The position numbers were made by a program, and so were the translations under genes. Below, piece after piece: positions 18,448 to 26,947 of a DNA stretch of 64,000 bases. The stretch spans positions 1 to 64,000 of the forward strand of contig JAFZDY010000016.1 of assembly GCA_017560945.1 (NCBI GenBank), given 5' to 3'. This DNA is from Bacteroidaceae bacterium (GTDB lineage: Bacteria; Bacteroidota; Bacteroidia; Bacteroidales; Bacteroidaceae). The notes beneath the pieces are model-generated. The model was not told where the DNA came from. It was given only the letters and a program-made list of their open reading frames with translations, and ran no database searches. How positions within the stretch are numbered: position 1 is the stretch's first letter; each line of letters begins with the position of its first letter.

Positions 18448-20193
18448 ATGGAAAATCAACAATTGATTCAAGAAGTGACTGCAAAGGCTCAAAAGTGGTT
18501 GACCCCTGCCTACGATGCAGAAACACAGGCCGAAGTGCGCCGTATGCTTGAGAATGAAGACAAAACTGACCTCATCGAGGCTTTCTATAAAGATTTGGAG
18601 TTCGGTACTGGCGGACTTCGTGGTATCATGGGTGTAGGTTCTAATAGAATGAATATCTATACTGTAGGTGCTGCTACACAGGGGCTTGCTAACTACTTGA
18701 ACAAGAACTTCAAGGATTTGGAACAAATCTCTGTCTGCATTGGACACGATTGCCGTAACAATAGTCGTTTGTTTGCTGAAATTTCAGCTGACATCTTCTC
18801 TGCAAATGGCATTAAAGTTTATTTGTTCGAGGATATGCGTCCTACACCAGAAATGTCATTCGCTATTCGCCACCTTGGATGTCAGAGTGGTATCATCCTG
18901 ACTGCTTCTCACAATCCCAAAGAGTACAATGGTTACAAGGCATATTGGGATGACGGTGCACAGGTGCTTGCTCCACATGACAAGGGCATTATTGATGAGG
19001 TAAACAAGATCAACTCTGCTGCTGACATCAAGTTCGTAGGTAATAAGGAACTTATCCAAATCATAGGAGAGGATGTAGATAGTGTTTACTTGGATAAGGT
19101 ACTTGGCATCTCTATTGATCCTGAGGTTATCAAGCGCCAAAAGGATCTCAGCATTGTCTTTACTCCCATTCACGGTACAGGTATGATGTTGGTTCCTCGT
19201 GCATTGAAGCAGTGGGGATTTGAAAATGTACATTGTGTACCCGAACAAATGGTGAAGAGTGGAGATTTCCCCACTGTAATTTCGCCTAATCCAGAAAATG
19301 CCGAAGCACTCTCCATGGCTATTGACTTGGCCAAGAAGATTGATGCTGACATTGTAATGGCTACTGACCCCGATGCTGACCGTGTAGGTATGGCTTGCAA
19401 AAATGACAAGGGTGAGTGGGTACTCATCAATGGTAACCAAACTGCCCTCATCTTCCTCTATTATATCATCAAGAACCGCAAGGCCACAGGTAAGATGAAG
19501 GATACAGACTTCATCGTGAAAACTATCGTTACTACTGAACTCATCAAGGTTGTTGCCGATAAGAACAATATTGAAATGCGCGATTGCTACACTGGTTTCA
19601 AATGGATTGCACGCGAAATTCATCTGAGTGAAGGCAAGCAGCAGTACATCGGTGGTGGTGAGGAAAGCTACGGATTCCTCGCAGAGGACTTTGTTCGTGA
19701 CAAGGATGCCGTGAGTGCATGTACTTTATTGGCTGAAATCTGTGCATGGGCAAAGGATCAGGGCAAGACATTGTACGATGTATTGATGGAAATCTATGTA
19801 GAATATGGATTCTCTAAGGAGTGCGCCATCAGCGTAACCAAGCCTGGTAAGAGCGGTGCAGAGGAAATCAAGGCAATGATGGAGAACTTCCGTGCCAATC
19901 CTCCGAAGGAGTTGGGTGGCTCGAAGGTTGTGCTTGCTAAGGACTTCAAGACATTGAAGGCTACTGATGGCGAAGGTAATGTAATAGATTTGGTAATGCC
20001 CGAAACAAGCAACGTGCTTCAATACTTCACTGAGGATGGAAGCAAGGTGAGTGTTCGTCCTTCAGGTACTGAGCCTAAGATTAAGTTCTATATGGAGGCC
20101 AAGGGCGAGATGGGTTGTGCCAAGTGCTACGAAAGTGCCAATGCTACTGCTGACGCCAAGTTTGAAGGTATCAAGAAATCATTGGGTATTTAA
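18448..20193 (+). CDS. Phosphoglucomutase/phosphomannomutase family protein
   Basis: The enzyme interconverts hexose 1- and 6-phosphates (or pentose 1- and 5-phosphates). All family sites are present: the phosphoserine loop TASHNP with Ser154, the metal loop DPDADR at 307-312, the sugar loop GGGEESYGF near 409, and the phosphate site RPSGTEPKIKFY near the C-terminus. The 581-residue length matches the bacterial PGM2/phosphopentomutase-like group. The next gene, rfbA, uses glucose 1-phosphate, so phosphoglucomutase activity would suit the context. A terminator lies directly downstream, so the genes are not one operon. Confidence 0.92.
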   Translation: MENQQLIQEVTAKAQKWLTPAYDAETQAEVRRMLENEDKTDLIEAFYKDLEFGTGGLRGIMGVGSNRMNIYTVGAATQGLANYLNKNFKDLEQISVCIGHDCRNNSRLFAEISADIFSANGIKVYLFEDMRPTPEMSFAIRHLGCQSGIILTASHNPKEYNGYKAYWDDGAQVLAPHDKGIIDEVNKINSAADIKFVGNKELIQIIGEDVDSVYLDKVLGISIDPEVIKRQKDLSIVFTPIHGTGMMLVPRALKQWGFENVHCVPEQMVKSGDFPTVISPNPENAEALSMAIDLAKKIDADIVMATDPDADRVGMACKNDKGEWVLINGNQTALIFLYYIIKNRKATGKMKDTDFIVKTIVTTELIKVVADKNNIEMRDCYTGFKWIAREIHLSEGKQQYIGGGEESYGFLAEDFVRDKDAVSACTLLAEICAWAKDQGKTLYDVLMEIYVEYGFSKECAISVTKPGKSGAEEIKAMMENFRANPPKELGGSKVVLAKDFKTLKATDGEGNVIDLVMPETSNVLQYFTEDGSKVSVRPSGTEPKIKFYMEAKGEMGCAKCYESANATADAKFEGIKKSLGI

Positions 20194-20256
20194 AAAAAAT
20201 GAATGTTGTGTGATGCATCATGAATGGTGCATAATAATCATATGTTTATATTGGGG

Positions 20257-20286
20257 AGAGCGGGTGTGTGAACATCTGCTCTTTTT
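20257..20286 (+). terminator. Terminator after the phosphohexomutase gene
   Basis: AGAGCGGGTGT (20,257-20,267) pairs with ACATCTGCTCT (20,272-20,282) using G-U pairs, followed by T residues. Confidence 0.75.
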
Positions 20287-20366
20287 ATATACATTTGTTT
20301 GTCTATGTCAATAAAAAATGCTTTCTTTGCATCATCTTAAGATTATAGTACTAAAACATTGTTGCG

Positions 20367-21257
20367 ATGAAAGGAATCGTATTGGCCGGTGGTAGTGGTA
20401 CACGCCTTTATCCTATCACCAAGGGTGTCAGCAAGCAGTTGATACCTATTTATGACAAACCGATGATTTATTATCCTATCTCGGTTCTGATGTTGGCCGG
20501 CATCAGAGAAATTCTTATTATCTCTACTCCGCATGATCTTCCTGGATTTAAACGCCTTTTGGGTGATGGAAGTGACTATGGTGTTCGTTTTGAGTATGCC
20601 GAACAACCTTCGCCCGATGGCCTTGCACAGGCATTCATTATAGGTGAAGAGTTCGTTGGTGATGATTCTGCTTGCCTTGTTCTTGGCGATAATATTTTCC
20701 ATGGAAGTGGTTTTACCGGTATGCTCCGTGAAGCCGTTCGTATGGCTGAGGAAGAGCAGAAAGCAACAGTCTTTGGCTATTGGGTAAGTGATCCTGAACG
20801 ATACGGTGTAGCCGAGTTTGATAAAGAAGGAAATTGCCTCAGTATAGAAGAAAAACCAGCCCAACCTAAGAGTAATTATGCTGTAGTGGGCCTCTATTTC
20901 TATCCCAACAAAGTAGTCGATGTGGCTAAGAATATCAAACCCTCTCCGCGTGGAGAGTTGGAAATCACAACTGTTAACCAACGCTTCCTTGAAGATGGAG
21001 AGTTGAAGGTACAGACCCTTGGTCGTGGTTTTGCTTGGCTCGATACCGGTACTCACGATTCGTTGAGCGAGGCTTCCACATTCATTGAGGTTATCGAAAA
21101 GCGTCAAGGCTTGAAGGTTGCTTGTCTCGAAGGCATTGCGTATCGTCAAGGATGGATTGATGAGGCTAAGATGCGCGAAGTGGCTCAGCCTATGTTGAAA
21201 AATCAGTACGGCCAATACCTGTTGAAAGTGATTGACGAACTCAAAAGAGAGGCATAA
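20367..21257 (+). CDS. rfbA: Glucose-1-phosphate thymidylyltransferase
   Basis: First step of dTDP-L-rhamnose synthesis: dTTP plus glucose 1-phosphate gives dTDP-glucose. The nucleotide-binding start [18 protein letters not shown], the [15 protein letters not shown] segment and LGDNIFHG are characteristic, and 296 residues is the usual length. rfbC follows after 4 bp, so translation is likely coupled. rfbD is not in this window. Confidence 0.97.
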   Translation: MKGIVLAGGSGTRLYPITKGVSKQLIPIYDKPMIYYPISVLMLAGIREILIISTPHDLPGFKRLLGDGSDYGVRFEYAEQPSPDGLAQAFIIGEEFVGDDSACLVLGDNIFHGSGFTGMLREAVRMAEEEQKATVFGYWVSDPERYGVAEFDKEGNCLSIEEKPAQPKSNYAVVGLYFYPNKVVDVAKNIKPSPRGELEITTVNQRFLEDGELKVQTLGRGFAWLDTGTHDSLSEASTFIEVIEKRQGLKVACLEGIAYRQGWIDEAKMREVAQPMLKNQYGQYLLKVIDELKREA

Positions 21258-21261
21258 GAAG

Positions 21262-21831
21262 ATGAATGTAATCAAGACCGCCATTGAGGGCGTTGTTATC
21301 ATAGAGCCGCGTATTTTTACCGATGCACGCGGATACTTCTTTGAATCGTTCAGTCAACGCGCTTTTGATGAACAGGTACGAACTGTTCATTTTGTACAGG
21401 ATAATGAGAGTAAGTCTTCTTACGGAGTTCTTCGTGGCCTTCATTTTCAGAAGCCACCTTATGCACAAAGTAAGTTGGTACGTTGTGTCAAGGGAGCAGT
21501 ACTCGATGTGGCCGTGGATATCCGCAAAGGTTCACCCACCTACGGACAATGGGTAAGTTGTGAACTCACCGAGGATAATCATCGTCAGTTCTTTGTGCCT
21601 CGTGGATTTGCTCATGGCTTCAGTGTATTGAGCGACGAGGTCATCTTCCAATACAAGTGCGACAACTTCTATGCTCCCGAGGCAGAGGGTGCCATCGCAT
21701 GGGATGATCCTACACTGAACATCGATTGGCGCATCCCCGCCGACAAGGTTATCCTCAGTGCAAAGGATGCTTGTCATCCTCAGTTGAAAGACTTCGATTC
21801 ACCTTTTGAGATAAATATGGATTTATATTAA
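21262..21831 (+). CDS. rfbC: dTDP-4-dehydrorhamnose 3,5-epimerase
   Basis: Cupin-fold epimerase of dTDP-rhamnose synthesis, 189 residues from the ATG at 21,262, 4 bp after rfbA. Diagnostic segments: EPRIFTDARGYFFESF, SKSSYGVLRGLHFQ with the active-site His, and FVPRGFAHGFSVLSDEV. An upstream in-frame ATG at 21,232 lies inside rfbA and is not needed. Confidence 0.96.
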   Translation: MNVIKTAIEGVVIIEPRIFTDARGYFFESFSQRAFDEQVRTVHFVQDNESKSSYGVLRGLHFQKPPYAQSKLVRCVKGAVLDVAVDIRKGSPTYGQWVSCELTEDNHRQFFVPRGFAHGFSVLSDEVIFQYKCDNFYAPEAEGAIAWDDPTLNIDWRIPADKVILSAKDACHPQLKDFDSPFEINMDLY

Positions 21832-21835
21832 AATA

Positions 21836-22015
21836 AGGAGGACCCTCCCCCTTACCCCTTCGCAAGGGAGGGGAGTGAGATGTTAGTTTACATTTTTACT
21901 CCTTCCCCTTGTGCGTAGCAAGGCTTCGAGAATTGATTAGATATCAATTCGTGCCGTAGCGAGGAGAGCATAGTGCTCTATGCGACGGAGGTCGGTTTGG
22001 ATGGGGTCCGATAAT
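21836..22015. repeat. REP-like extragenic palindromes between rfbC and rfbB
   Basis: Contains CCCTCCCCCTTACCCCTTCG followed by CAAGGGAGGGG (a G/C-rich hairpin), a stem GAATTGAT/ATCAATTC at 21,930-21,950, and GCATAG/CTATGC at 21,968-21,983. No coding region is seen. The G/C-rich arm resembles the inverted repeat near 34.25-34.34 kb. Confidence 0.55.
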
Positions 22016-22026
22016 CATTATTGCAA

Positions 22027-23160
22027 ATGAAAAATATCATCATCACCGGTGGAGCCGGATTCATAGGTAGCCATGTAGTGCGCCTGTTTGTAAACAAATA
22101 CCCCGATTATCACATCATCAATCTTGACAAGTTGACTTATGCCGGCAACTTGGCAAACCTGAAGGATATTGAGGATAAGCCTAACTATACTTTTGTAAAA
22201 GGTGACATCTGCGATTTTGACCTTATGCTCAAACTCATGCAGGAGTACAAGGTGGATGGTATCATCCACTTGGCGGCAGAGAGTCATGTGGACCGTTCTA
22301 TCAAGGATCCCTTCACTTTTGCACGTACCAATGTGATGGGTACACTCTCGCTTCTGCAAGCAGCCAAGATCTATTGGGAGTCTTTGCCCGAGAAGTACGA
22401 AGGTAAGCGATTCTATCACATCTCTACCGACGAGGTTTATGGCGCATTGGAGCTGACACACCCCGAGGGTATCGAACCTCCCTTTACCACCACAGCCTCT
22501 TCAGGTGAGCATCACTTGGCCTATGGCGAAGATTTCTTCTATGAAACAACCAAGTACAATCCCCACTCACCCTACAGTGCATCCAAGGCCGGTAGTGACC
22601 ACTTCGTACGTGCCTATCACGACACTTACGGAATGCCCACCATCGTGACCAACTGCTCCAACAACTATGGTCCTTATCAATTCCCTGAAAAGTTGATCCC
22701 CCTTTTCATCAACAACATCCGTCAGCGCAAACCTCTTCCTGTATATGGTAAGGGTGAGAATGTACGTGACTGGCTATACGTAGTTGACCATGCACGTGCC
22801 ATCGACGTCATTTTCCACGAAGGAAAGATTGCCGAAACCTACAACATCGGTGGATTCAATGAGTGGAAGAATATCGACATCATTCATGTCATCATCAAGA
22901 CTGTTGACCGCCTTTTGGGTAACCCCGAAGGACACTCTTTGGAGTTGATTACCTATGTGACCGACCGCCTTGGTCACGATATGCGTTATGCCATCGATTC
23001 AACCAAACTTCAGAAGGAACTTGGATGGGAGCCCAGCCTCCAGTTTGAGGAAGGAATCGAAAAGACCGTTCGTTGGTATCTCGACAATCAAGAGTGGATG
23101 GACAACGTTACATCAGGAGATTATCAGAAGTACTACGAAGGTATGTATAAGGATAGATAA
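22027..23160 (+). CDS. rfbB: dTDP-glucose 4,6-dehydratase; its 3' end is duplicated downstream
   Basis: Second step of dTDP-rhamnose synthesis. It is an extended SDR enzyme of 377 residues with the NAD-binding motif TGGAGFIGSHVV at the N-terminus, STDEVYG, and the catalytic YSASK. The start at 22,027 (ATGAAAAATATC) is preferred to the TTG at 22,021. The last 195 bp (22,966-23,160, including the stop) reappear at 25,018-25,212 with only two differences, both synonymous. The gene as read is intact, so the end present here may have been supplied by inserted DNA, with the original end displaced downstream. Confidence 0.96.
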   Translation: MKNIIITGGAGFIGSHVVRLFVNKYPDYHIINLDKLTYAGNLANLKDIEDKPNYTFVKGDICDFDLMLKLMQEYKVDGIIHLAAESHVDRSIKDPFTFARTNVMGTLSLLQAAKIYWESLPEKYEGKRFYHISTDEVYGALELTHPEGIEPPFTTTASSGEHHLAYGEDFFYETTKYNPHSPYSASKAGSDHFVRAYHDTYGMPTIVTNCSNNYGPYQFPEKLIPLFINNIRQRKPLPVYGKGENVRDWLYVVDHARAIDVIFHEGKIAETYNIGGFNEWKNIDIIHVIIKTVDRLLGNPEGHSLELITYVTDRLGHDMRYAIDSTKLQKELGWEPSLQFEEGIEKTVRWYLDNQEWMDNVTSGDYQKYYEGMYKDR

Positions 23161-23239
23161 ATCCGCATAAGAAAGGAGAGAGAGGGGGCGGACTCTAATG
23201 TTCCACCATACCACACATTCTCCAATTAATATTTTATAA

Positions 23240-23345
23240 AGAGTTGTTGCACGTAGGAATACTATCCTCGGCAACAACTCTTTTTTCGTCGTTTTTTCTG
23301 TAAATATTCCTCTTTCCCTTTTCACGGATAAGAGATTCTTGGCTA
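23240..23345 (+). repeat. Terminator-tail repeat module R1
   Basis: The stem AGAGTTGTTGC (23,240-23,250) / GCAACAACTCT (23,271-23,281) is followed by T residues and a T/A-rich tail (GTAAATATTCCTCTTTC, then AAGAGATTCTT). Related modules occur at 24,924, 26,781, 28,141 and 28,946. The loop CACGTAGGAA...CCTCG matches R2 best. The hairpin also ends rfbB transcription. Confidence 0.8.
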
Positions 23346-23363
23346 TACTGGCAACAAACAAAT

Positions 23364-23455
23364 TACTCAAATCCATTGCCCAAATTTACTCAGTGCACTG
23401 TGTAAAATGCAATGGTATGTGTAAATGGGTTGAATATAAGAGAGATAATGGTGTT
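23364..23455 (+). pseudogene. Relic of a second-type ATPase control region and start
   Basis: TACTCA...CCCAAA (23,364-23,384) and TACTCAGTGCACTGTGTAAA (23,387-23,406) are followed by ATG at 23,417 and the reading MCKWVEYKRDNG. This mirrors the paired sites and start MYKRVEYQTIRKR of the ATPase gene at 26,948. The frame then runs into unrelated sequence, so only the promoter-proximal end of a former ATPase gene remains. Confidence 0.6.
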
Positions 23456-23469
23456 GTAGTATTTGGTAA

Positions 23470-23566
23470 ACACAAAATAAGGACGACTTTTTGTAGTGAA
23501 TGTACACTTTTAAGGACGACTTTTTGTTATTTGTTACACTTTTAAGGACGAGTTTGGCGCAAAATG
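23470..23566 (+). repeat. Three 31-34-bp direct repeats upstream of ATPase 1
   Basis: Units near 23,470, 23,504 and 23,536 share ACACTTTTAAGGACGA followed by CTTTTTGT or GTTTGG. The third unit overlaps the -33 TTTG of the promoter that follows, as expected for an operator bound by a repeat-reading regulator. Confidence 0.7.
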
Positions 23567-23586
23567 AAATAAAAATATTATCTTTG
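23553..23586 (+). promoter_or_regulatory. Promoter of ATPase 1
   Basis: TTTG at 23,553-23,556 and TATCTTTG at 23,579-23,586, spacer 22 bp. Start codon 28 bp after the -7 box. Confidence 0.65.
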
Positions 23587-23613
23587 CACCATAAATAAAC
23601 ATCATAATACATT

Positions 23614-24906
23614 ATGAAGAGAACAGCAATTGCCCAACTTTATAATTGGAAAGAAAAAAGCGAACGCAAGCCTTTAATAATTCGAGGTGCACGTCAGGTC
23701 GGCAAAACGTGGCTTATGAAAACTTTTGCTGAAGAAGCCTTCAGTCGTCATGTGTATATCAATTTTGAAGATGATGAGGCTGCCAAGCATTTGTTTGAGA
23801 AAGATTTTGATATAGAACGCATCATTTTATCACTCCAAGTTATTACCGGTCAGGTTATAGATGAACAGACCTTGATACTATTTGATGAATTGCAGGAGGC
23901 ACCACGTGGAATTACAGCCTTGAAGTACTTCTACGAAAAAGCACCTCAGTATCCCATCATTGCAGCAGGTTCTTTGTTAGGCATTTCATTGCACAAGAAC
24001 AATTCTTTTCCTGTTGGAAAAGTAGAGTTTGTAGATTTGTATCCCTTATCTTTCATCGAATTTCTTGATGCGGTTGGTGAGTTGCAACTTCTTCAGGTAT
24101 TGCAGAAGAAGGATTGGAAGATTCTTTCCTTGTTTCACGATAAGTTGAAAAATCGTTTGAGACAATATTATTATATAGGTGGAATGCCCGAGGCCGTCAA
24201 TTCTTTTGTTGTGCACAAGGATTATGCGGCCGTTACCGAAGTGCATCAAGCCATATTGGATGCTTATGACCGTGATTTCTCCAAACATGCGCCATTGGCT
24301 GAGGTTCCCCGTTTGCGCATGGTGTGGCGTTCCATTGTGGCACAATTGTCCAAGGAGAATCGTAAATTCATTTATGGATTGATAAAAGAGGGGGCAAGGG
24401 CTAAAGAATTTGAATTGGCTATTGAGTGGCTCAGTGATGCAGGCCTCGTGTACAAGGTGACACGAACCAAGAAAGGATTGCTCCCTTTGAGCGCCTATGA
24501 AGAATTTGGTGCCTTCAAACTGTTCATGCTTGATGTGGGATTGATGCGTACCATGGCCAAGATACCCATGCAGGCACTATTGGACGGCGATGCCCTCTTT
24601 CGTGATTTTAAGGGAGTGCTTACCGAGCAATACGTCATGCAACAATTGCGTAGCATTCCCAATATAGGCATATATTATTGGTCGGCAGAGAATTCACGTG
24701 GCGAATTGGATTTCTTGGTACAACAAGAGAATCAGATTCATCCCATAGAGGTGAAGGCGGAAGAGAATCTTCAATCCAAAAGCCTTTCTACTTTCGTCAA
24801 AAACAATCCTAATTTGCACGGCATCCGTTTCTCCATGTCGCCCCATCGCGAACAAGATTGGCTGACAAACTATCCGCTTTATGCTGTACAAGTTGTGATG
24901 CAATAG
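23614..24906 (+). CDS. AAA ATPase with DUF4143/PD-(D/E)XK-like C-terminus (ATPase 1)
   Basis: A 430-residue ATPase of the AAA_14 plus DUF4143 architecture. Walker A GARQVGKT is at 25-32, Walker B LILFDELQ at 87-94 and a sensor-like IIAAGSLLG at 115-123. A middle helical region precedes a C-terminal RGELDFLVQ...HPIEVKA in which Asp366, Glu379 and Lys381 fit a PD-(D/E)XK nuclease-like site. The family is widespread in Bacteroidetes and archaea; its function is not established. It stands alone between matched repeats R1 and R2 and between the two copies of the rfbB 3' end, which points to insertion as a unit. Triple repeats over its promoter suggest tight control. Confidence 0.88.
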   Translation: MKRTAIAQLYNWKEKSERKPLIIRGARQVGKTWLMKTFAEEAFSRHVYINFEDDEAAKHLFEKDFDIERIILSLQVITGQVIDEQTLILFDELQEAPRGITALKYFYEKAPQYPIIAAGSLLGISLHKNNSFPVGKVEFVDLYPLSFIEFLDAVGELQLLQVLQKKDWKILSLFHDKLKNRLRQYYYIGGMPEAVNSFVVHKDYAAVTEVHQAILDAYDRDFSKHAPLAEVPRLRMVWRSIVAQLSKENRKFIYGLIKEGARAKEFELAIEWLSDAGLVYKVTRTKKGLLPLSAYEEFGAFKLFMLDVGLMRTMAKIPMQALLDGDALFRDFKGVLTEQYVMQQLRSIPNIGIYYWSAENSRGELDFLVQQENQIHPIEVKAEENLQSKSLSTFVKNNPNLHGIRFSMSPHREQDWLTNYPLYAVQVVMQ

Positions 24907-24923
24907 TGTGGACATGTAGTAAA

Positions 24924-25017
24924 AGAGTTGTCGCACGTAGAAAGACTTTTCCTCGGCAACAACTCTTTTTTGTCGCTATATGCAAATATTTCCTTTCCGC
25001 ATATAAAAGATTCTCAT
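24924..25017 (+). repeat. Terminator-tail repeat module R2
   Basis: AGAGTTGTCGC (24,924-24,934) / GCAACAACTCT (24,956-24,966), T-run, then TGCAAATATTTCCTTTCCGC and AAAGATTCTCA. Homology to the other modules stops exactly where the second rfbB end begins (25,018). The loop (CACGTAGAAAG...CCTCG) is closest to R1. Confidence 0.8.
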
Positions 25018-25212
25018 CGCCTTGGTCACGATATGCGTTATGCCATCGATTCAACCAAACTTCAGAAGGAACTTGGATGGGAGCCCAGCCTCCAGTTCGA
25101 GGAAGGAATCGAAAAGACCGTTCGTTGGTATCTCGACAATCAAGAGTGGATGGACAACGTTACATCAGGAGATTATCAGAAGTACTACGAAGGTATGTAT
25201 AAGGACAGATAA
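25018..25212 (+). pseudogene. Displaced second copy of the rfbB 3' end
   Basis: 195 bp identical to 22,966-23,160 except T to C in a Phe codon and T to C in an Asp codon, both silent. It starts mid-gene and ends exactly at the shared stop codon; flanks on both sides differ. It encodes the last 64 residues of RfbB without a promoter or start and should be inert. Confidence 0.92.
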
Positions 25213-25285
25213 TTTATACTTACTGTATCAATAGCGAATGAGGTGTGTTCCCAATGAGGTGAATGCACCTCTTTTTTTCTATAAA

Positions 25286-25319
25286 TTTGTGAAAATATCA
25301 TACTTTTTATCTATATTTG
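25286..25319 (+). promoter_or_regulatory. Promoter of the GH43-CBM6 gene
   Basis: TTTG at 25,286-25,289 and TATATTTG at 25,312-25,319, spacer 22 bp, 33 bp before the start codon. Confidence 0.65.
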
Positions 25320-25352
25320 CAACCAATAATTATCAACCTAATTTTATAAGAG

Positions 25353-26723
25353 ATGAAAAAGAACCTTCTAACTTTAACCCTTGCGATGGCATCAGTCATG
25401 GGTTTTGCACAAAACCCTATCATTACCACCTCCTATACTCCCGACCCTGCACCCTATGTTCATGGCGATAAACTCTACCTGTTTACAGGCCACGACGAGG
25501 ACGATGCCACCTATTTCAAAATGAACGATTGGCAAGTATTCTCCACCGAGGATATGGTCAACTGGACCTACCTTGGCACACCCATCTCCACCGAGACCTT
25601 CAAGTGGGCCTATCATGGCGATCGTGCGTGGGCTGCTCAGGCAGTTGAGCGCAACGGCAAGTGGTATTGGTACGTGTGTCTCAACGATGCCGACAAGAAA
25701 GATGTGCTCGCCGTGGCCGTGGCCGACGATCCACAAGGCCCCTATGTCGATGCTATTGGAGCACCCCTTGCATCAGGATGGGCATTCATCGACCCCACGG
25801 TGATGATTGACGACGACGGACGTGCCTATCTCTTCTGGGGTAACAAAGGGCTTTGGTACGCCGAACTTAACGACGACATGATTTCTTTCAAGGATGGATT
25901 CAAGGAAGTCCCCGGTTTTCACGACCCCGCTTGTTTCGGTCCTCAGAAGATGAAGATGAACTGGGCCAAGGGTGAAGAAGAACTCATGGTAGGCTTCGAG
26001 GAAGGCCCTTGGGTAAGCAAGCGTGGCGACCTCTATTATCTCACCTATCCCTCAGGCGGAGTACCCGAGCACATGGCCTATTCTACAGCACCCACCATCC
26101 ATGGTCCCTGGACCTATCGTGGACGCATCATGGACGAGGCTAAAAACTCTTTCACCATCCATGGTGGTGAAGTCAATTTCAAGGGACACAACTATATGTT
26201 CTACCACAACGGTTCTCTTCCCAATGGAGGAGGATTCCACCGTTCAGCTGCTGTAGAGGAGTTTACCTATAACCCCGATGGCACCATTCCTTTCATTCCC
26301 TTTACAAATCAAGGCCCTGCACCTGTTGGTACACTCAATCCCTATCAGCGTGTCGAGGCTGAAACTATGGCAGACAGTTGGGGAGTAAAGACCGACCGCT
26401 TGCCTGGTAAGCAGCACTATGTCCGCAAGATTGACAATGGTGATTGGATTAAGATTCGTGAAGTAGACTTTGGTACCAGTGGTCCTGCTTCTGTTACTAT
26501 CGAGACACTCAATTTCAAGAATCCCGGTTCGGTAGAATTCTTCCTCGATGCCATGAGCGACAATCCCTTCGTAAAGGTAGAGGTAGACGGAAAGCAATCA
26601 GTTCAAACAGTTGAAATCAAAGGTCGTCGCCCCATCACTGGCAAACACGATGTCTATATTCTCTTCCGTGGAGGCGATGAGCAACTCTTCGACTTCGATT
26701 GGTGGCAGTTGACTCGTAAGTAA
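25353..26723 (+). CDS. Exported GH43 glycosidase with C-terminal CBM6
   Basis: A 456-residue enzyme with a signal peptide (MKKNLLTLTLAMASVMGFA). The GH43 domain spans about 20-315: Asp in YTPDPAPYV (base), Asp in AFIDPTVMID (modulator) and Glu in MVGFEEGPWV (acid). The C-terminal module (about 328-456, YQRVEAETMADSWGVKT...GDWIKIREVDFG...FDFDWWQL) has the spacing of family 6 carbohydrate-binding modules, which bind xylan and related chains. It likely removes arabinose or xylose from arabinoxylan in the periplasm or at the cell surface. It stands alone with its own promoter, after the displaced rfbB end, so before the ATPase insertion it was probably the direct neighbour of rfbB. R3 follows as terminator. 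Confidence 0.92.
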   Translation: MKKNLLTLTLAMASVMGFAQNPIITTSYTPDPAPYVHGDKLYLFTGHDEDDATYFKMNDWQVFSTEDMVNWTYLGTPISTETFKWAYHGDRAWAAQAVERNGKWYWYVCLNDADKKDVLAVAVADDPQGPYVDAIGAPLASGWAFIDPTVMIDDDGRAYLFWGNKGLWYAELNDDMISFKDGFKEVPGFHDPACFGPQKMKMNWAKGEEELMVGFEEGPWVSKRGDLYYLTYPSGGVPEHMAYSTAPTIHGPWTYRGRIMDEAKNSFTIHGGEVNFKGHNYMFYHNGSLPNGGGFHRSAAVEEFTYNPDGTIPFIPFTNQGPAPVGTLNPYQRVEAETMADSWGVKTDRLPGKQHYVRKIDNGDWIKIREVDFGTSGPASVTIETLNFKNPGSVEFFLDAMSDNPFVKVEVDGKQSVQTVEIKGRRPITGKHDVYILFRGGDEQLFDFDWWQLTRK

Positions 26724-26780
26724 TTTGTTTCCTATTCTATTGTATACACAGTTTTAAGATACATATAGATATATAATAAA

Positions 26781-26882
26781 AGAGTTGTTGCATTGAGTAA
26801 CCTTCGGCAACAACTCTTTTTTTTGTTTTCTGCTAATATTTCCTTTTTCTTTTTCATATGTGAATTGTTCTCACTATATTTG
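26781..26882 (+). repeat. Terminator-tail repeat module R3 with -7 box
   Basis: AGAGTTGTTGC (26,781-26,791) / GCAACAACTCT (26,807-26,817), T-run, GCTAATATTTCC, then a tail ending in TATATTTG (26,875-26,882), a -7 box that may drive ATPase 2. The loop ATTGAGTAACCTTCG matches R4 almost exactly. Confidence 0.8.
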
Positions 26883-26895
26883 CATCAGAACAAAA

Positions 26896-26937
26896 TACTC
26901 AATGCACTGCGTAAATTTACTCAATTCACTGCGTAAA
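26896..26937 (+). promoter_or_regulatory. Two 20-bp direct, imperfectly palindromic sites before ATPase 2
   Basis: TACTCAATGCACTGCGTAAA (26,896-26,915) and TACTCAATTCACTGCGTAAA (26,918-26,937) differ at one base and repeat every 22 bp. Each is a loose palindrome around its centre. They sit between the -7 box and the start codon at 26,948, the position of a repressor site. Confidence 0.65.
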
Positions 26938-26947
26938 ATGTAATAGT

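Noticed and set aside
20343..21302. Long open frame antisense to rfbA (319 codons, minus)
   Set aside because: It lies opposite a complete, well-recognised gene, has no recognisable domain and results from codon bias of rfbA.
23339..23545. Frame of 68 codons before ATPase 1 as a gene
   Set aside because: It runs through operator-like repeats; only the relic start MCKWVEYK resembles a protein, so it is recorded as a remnant.
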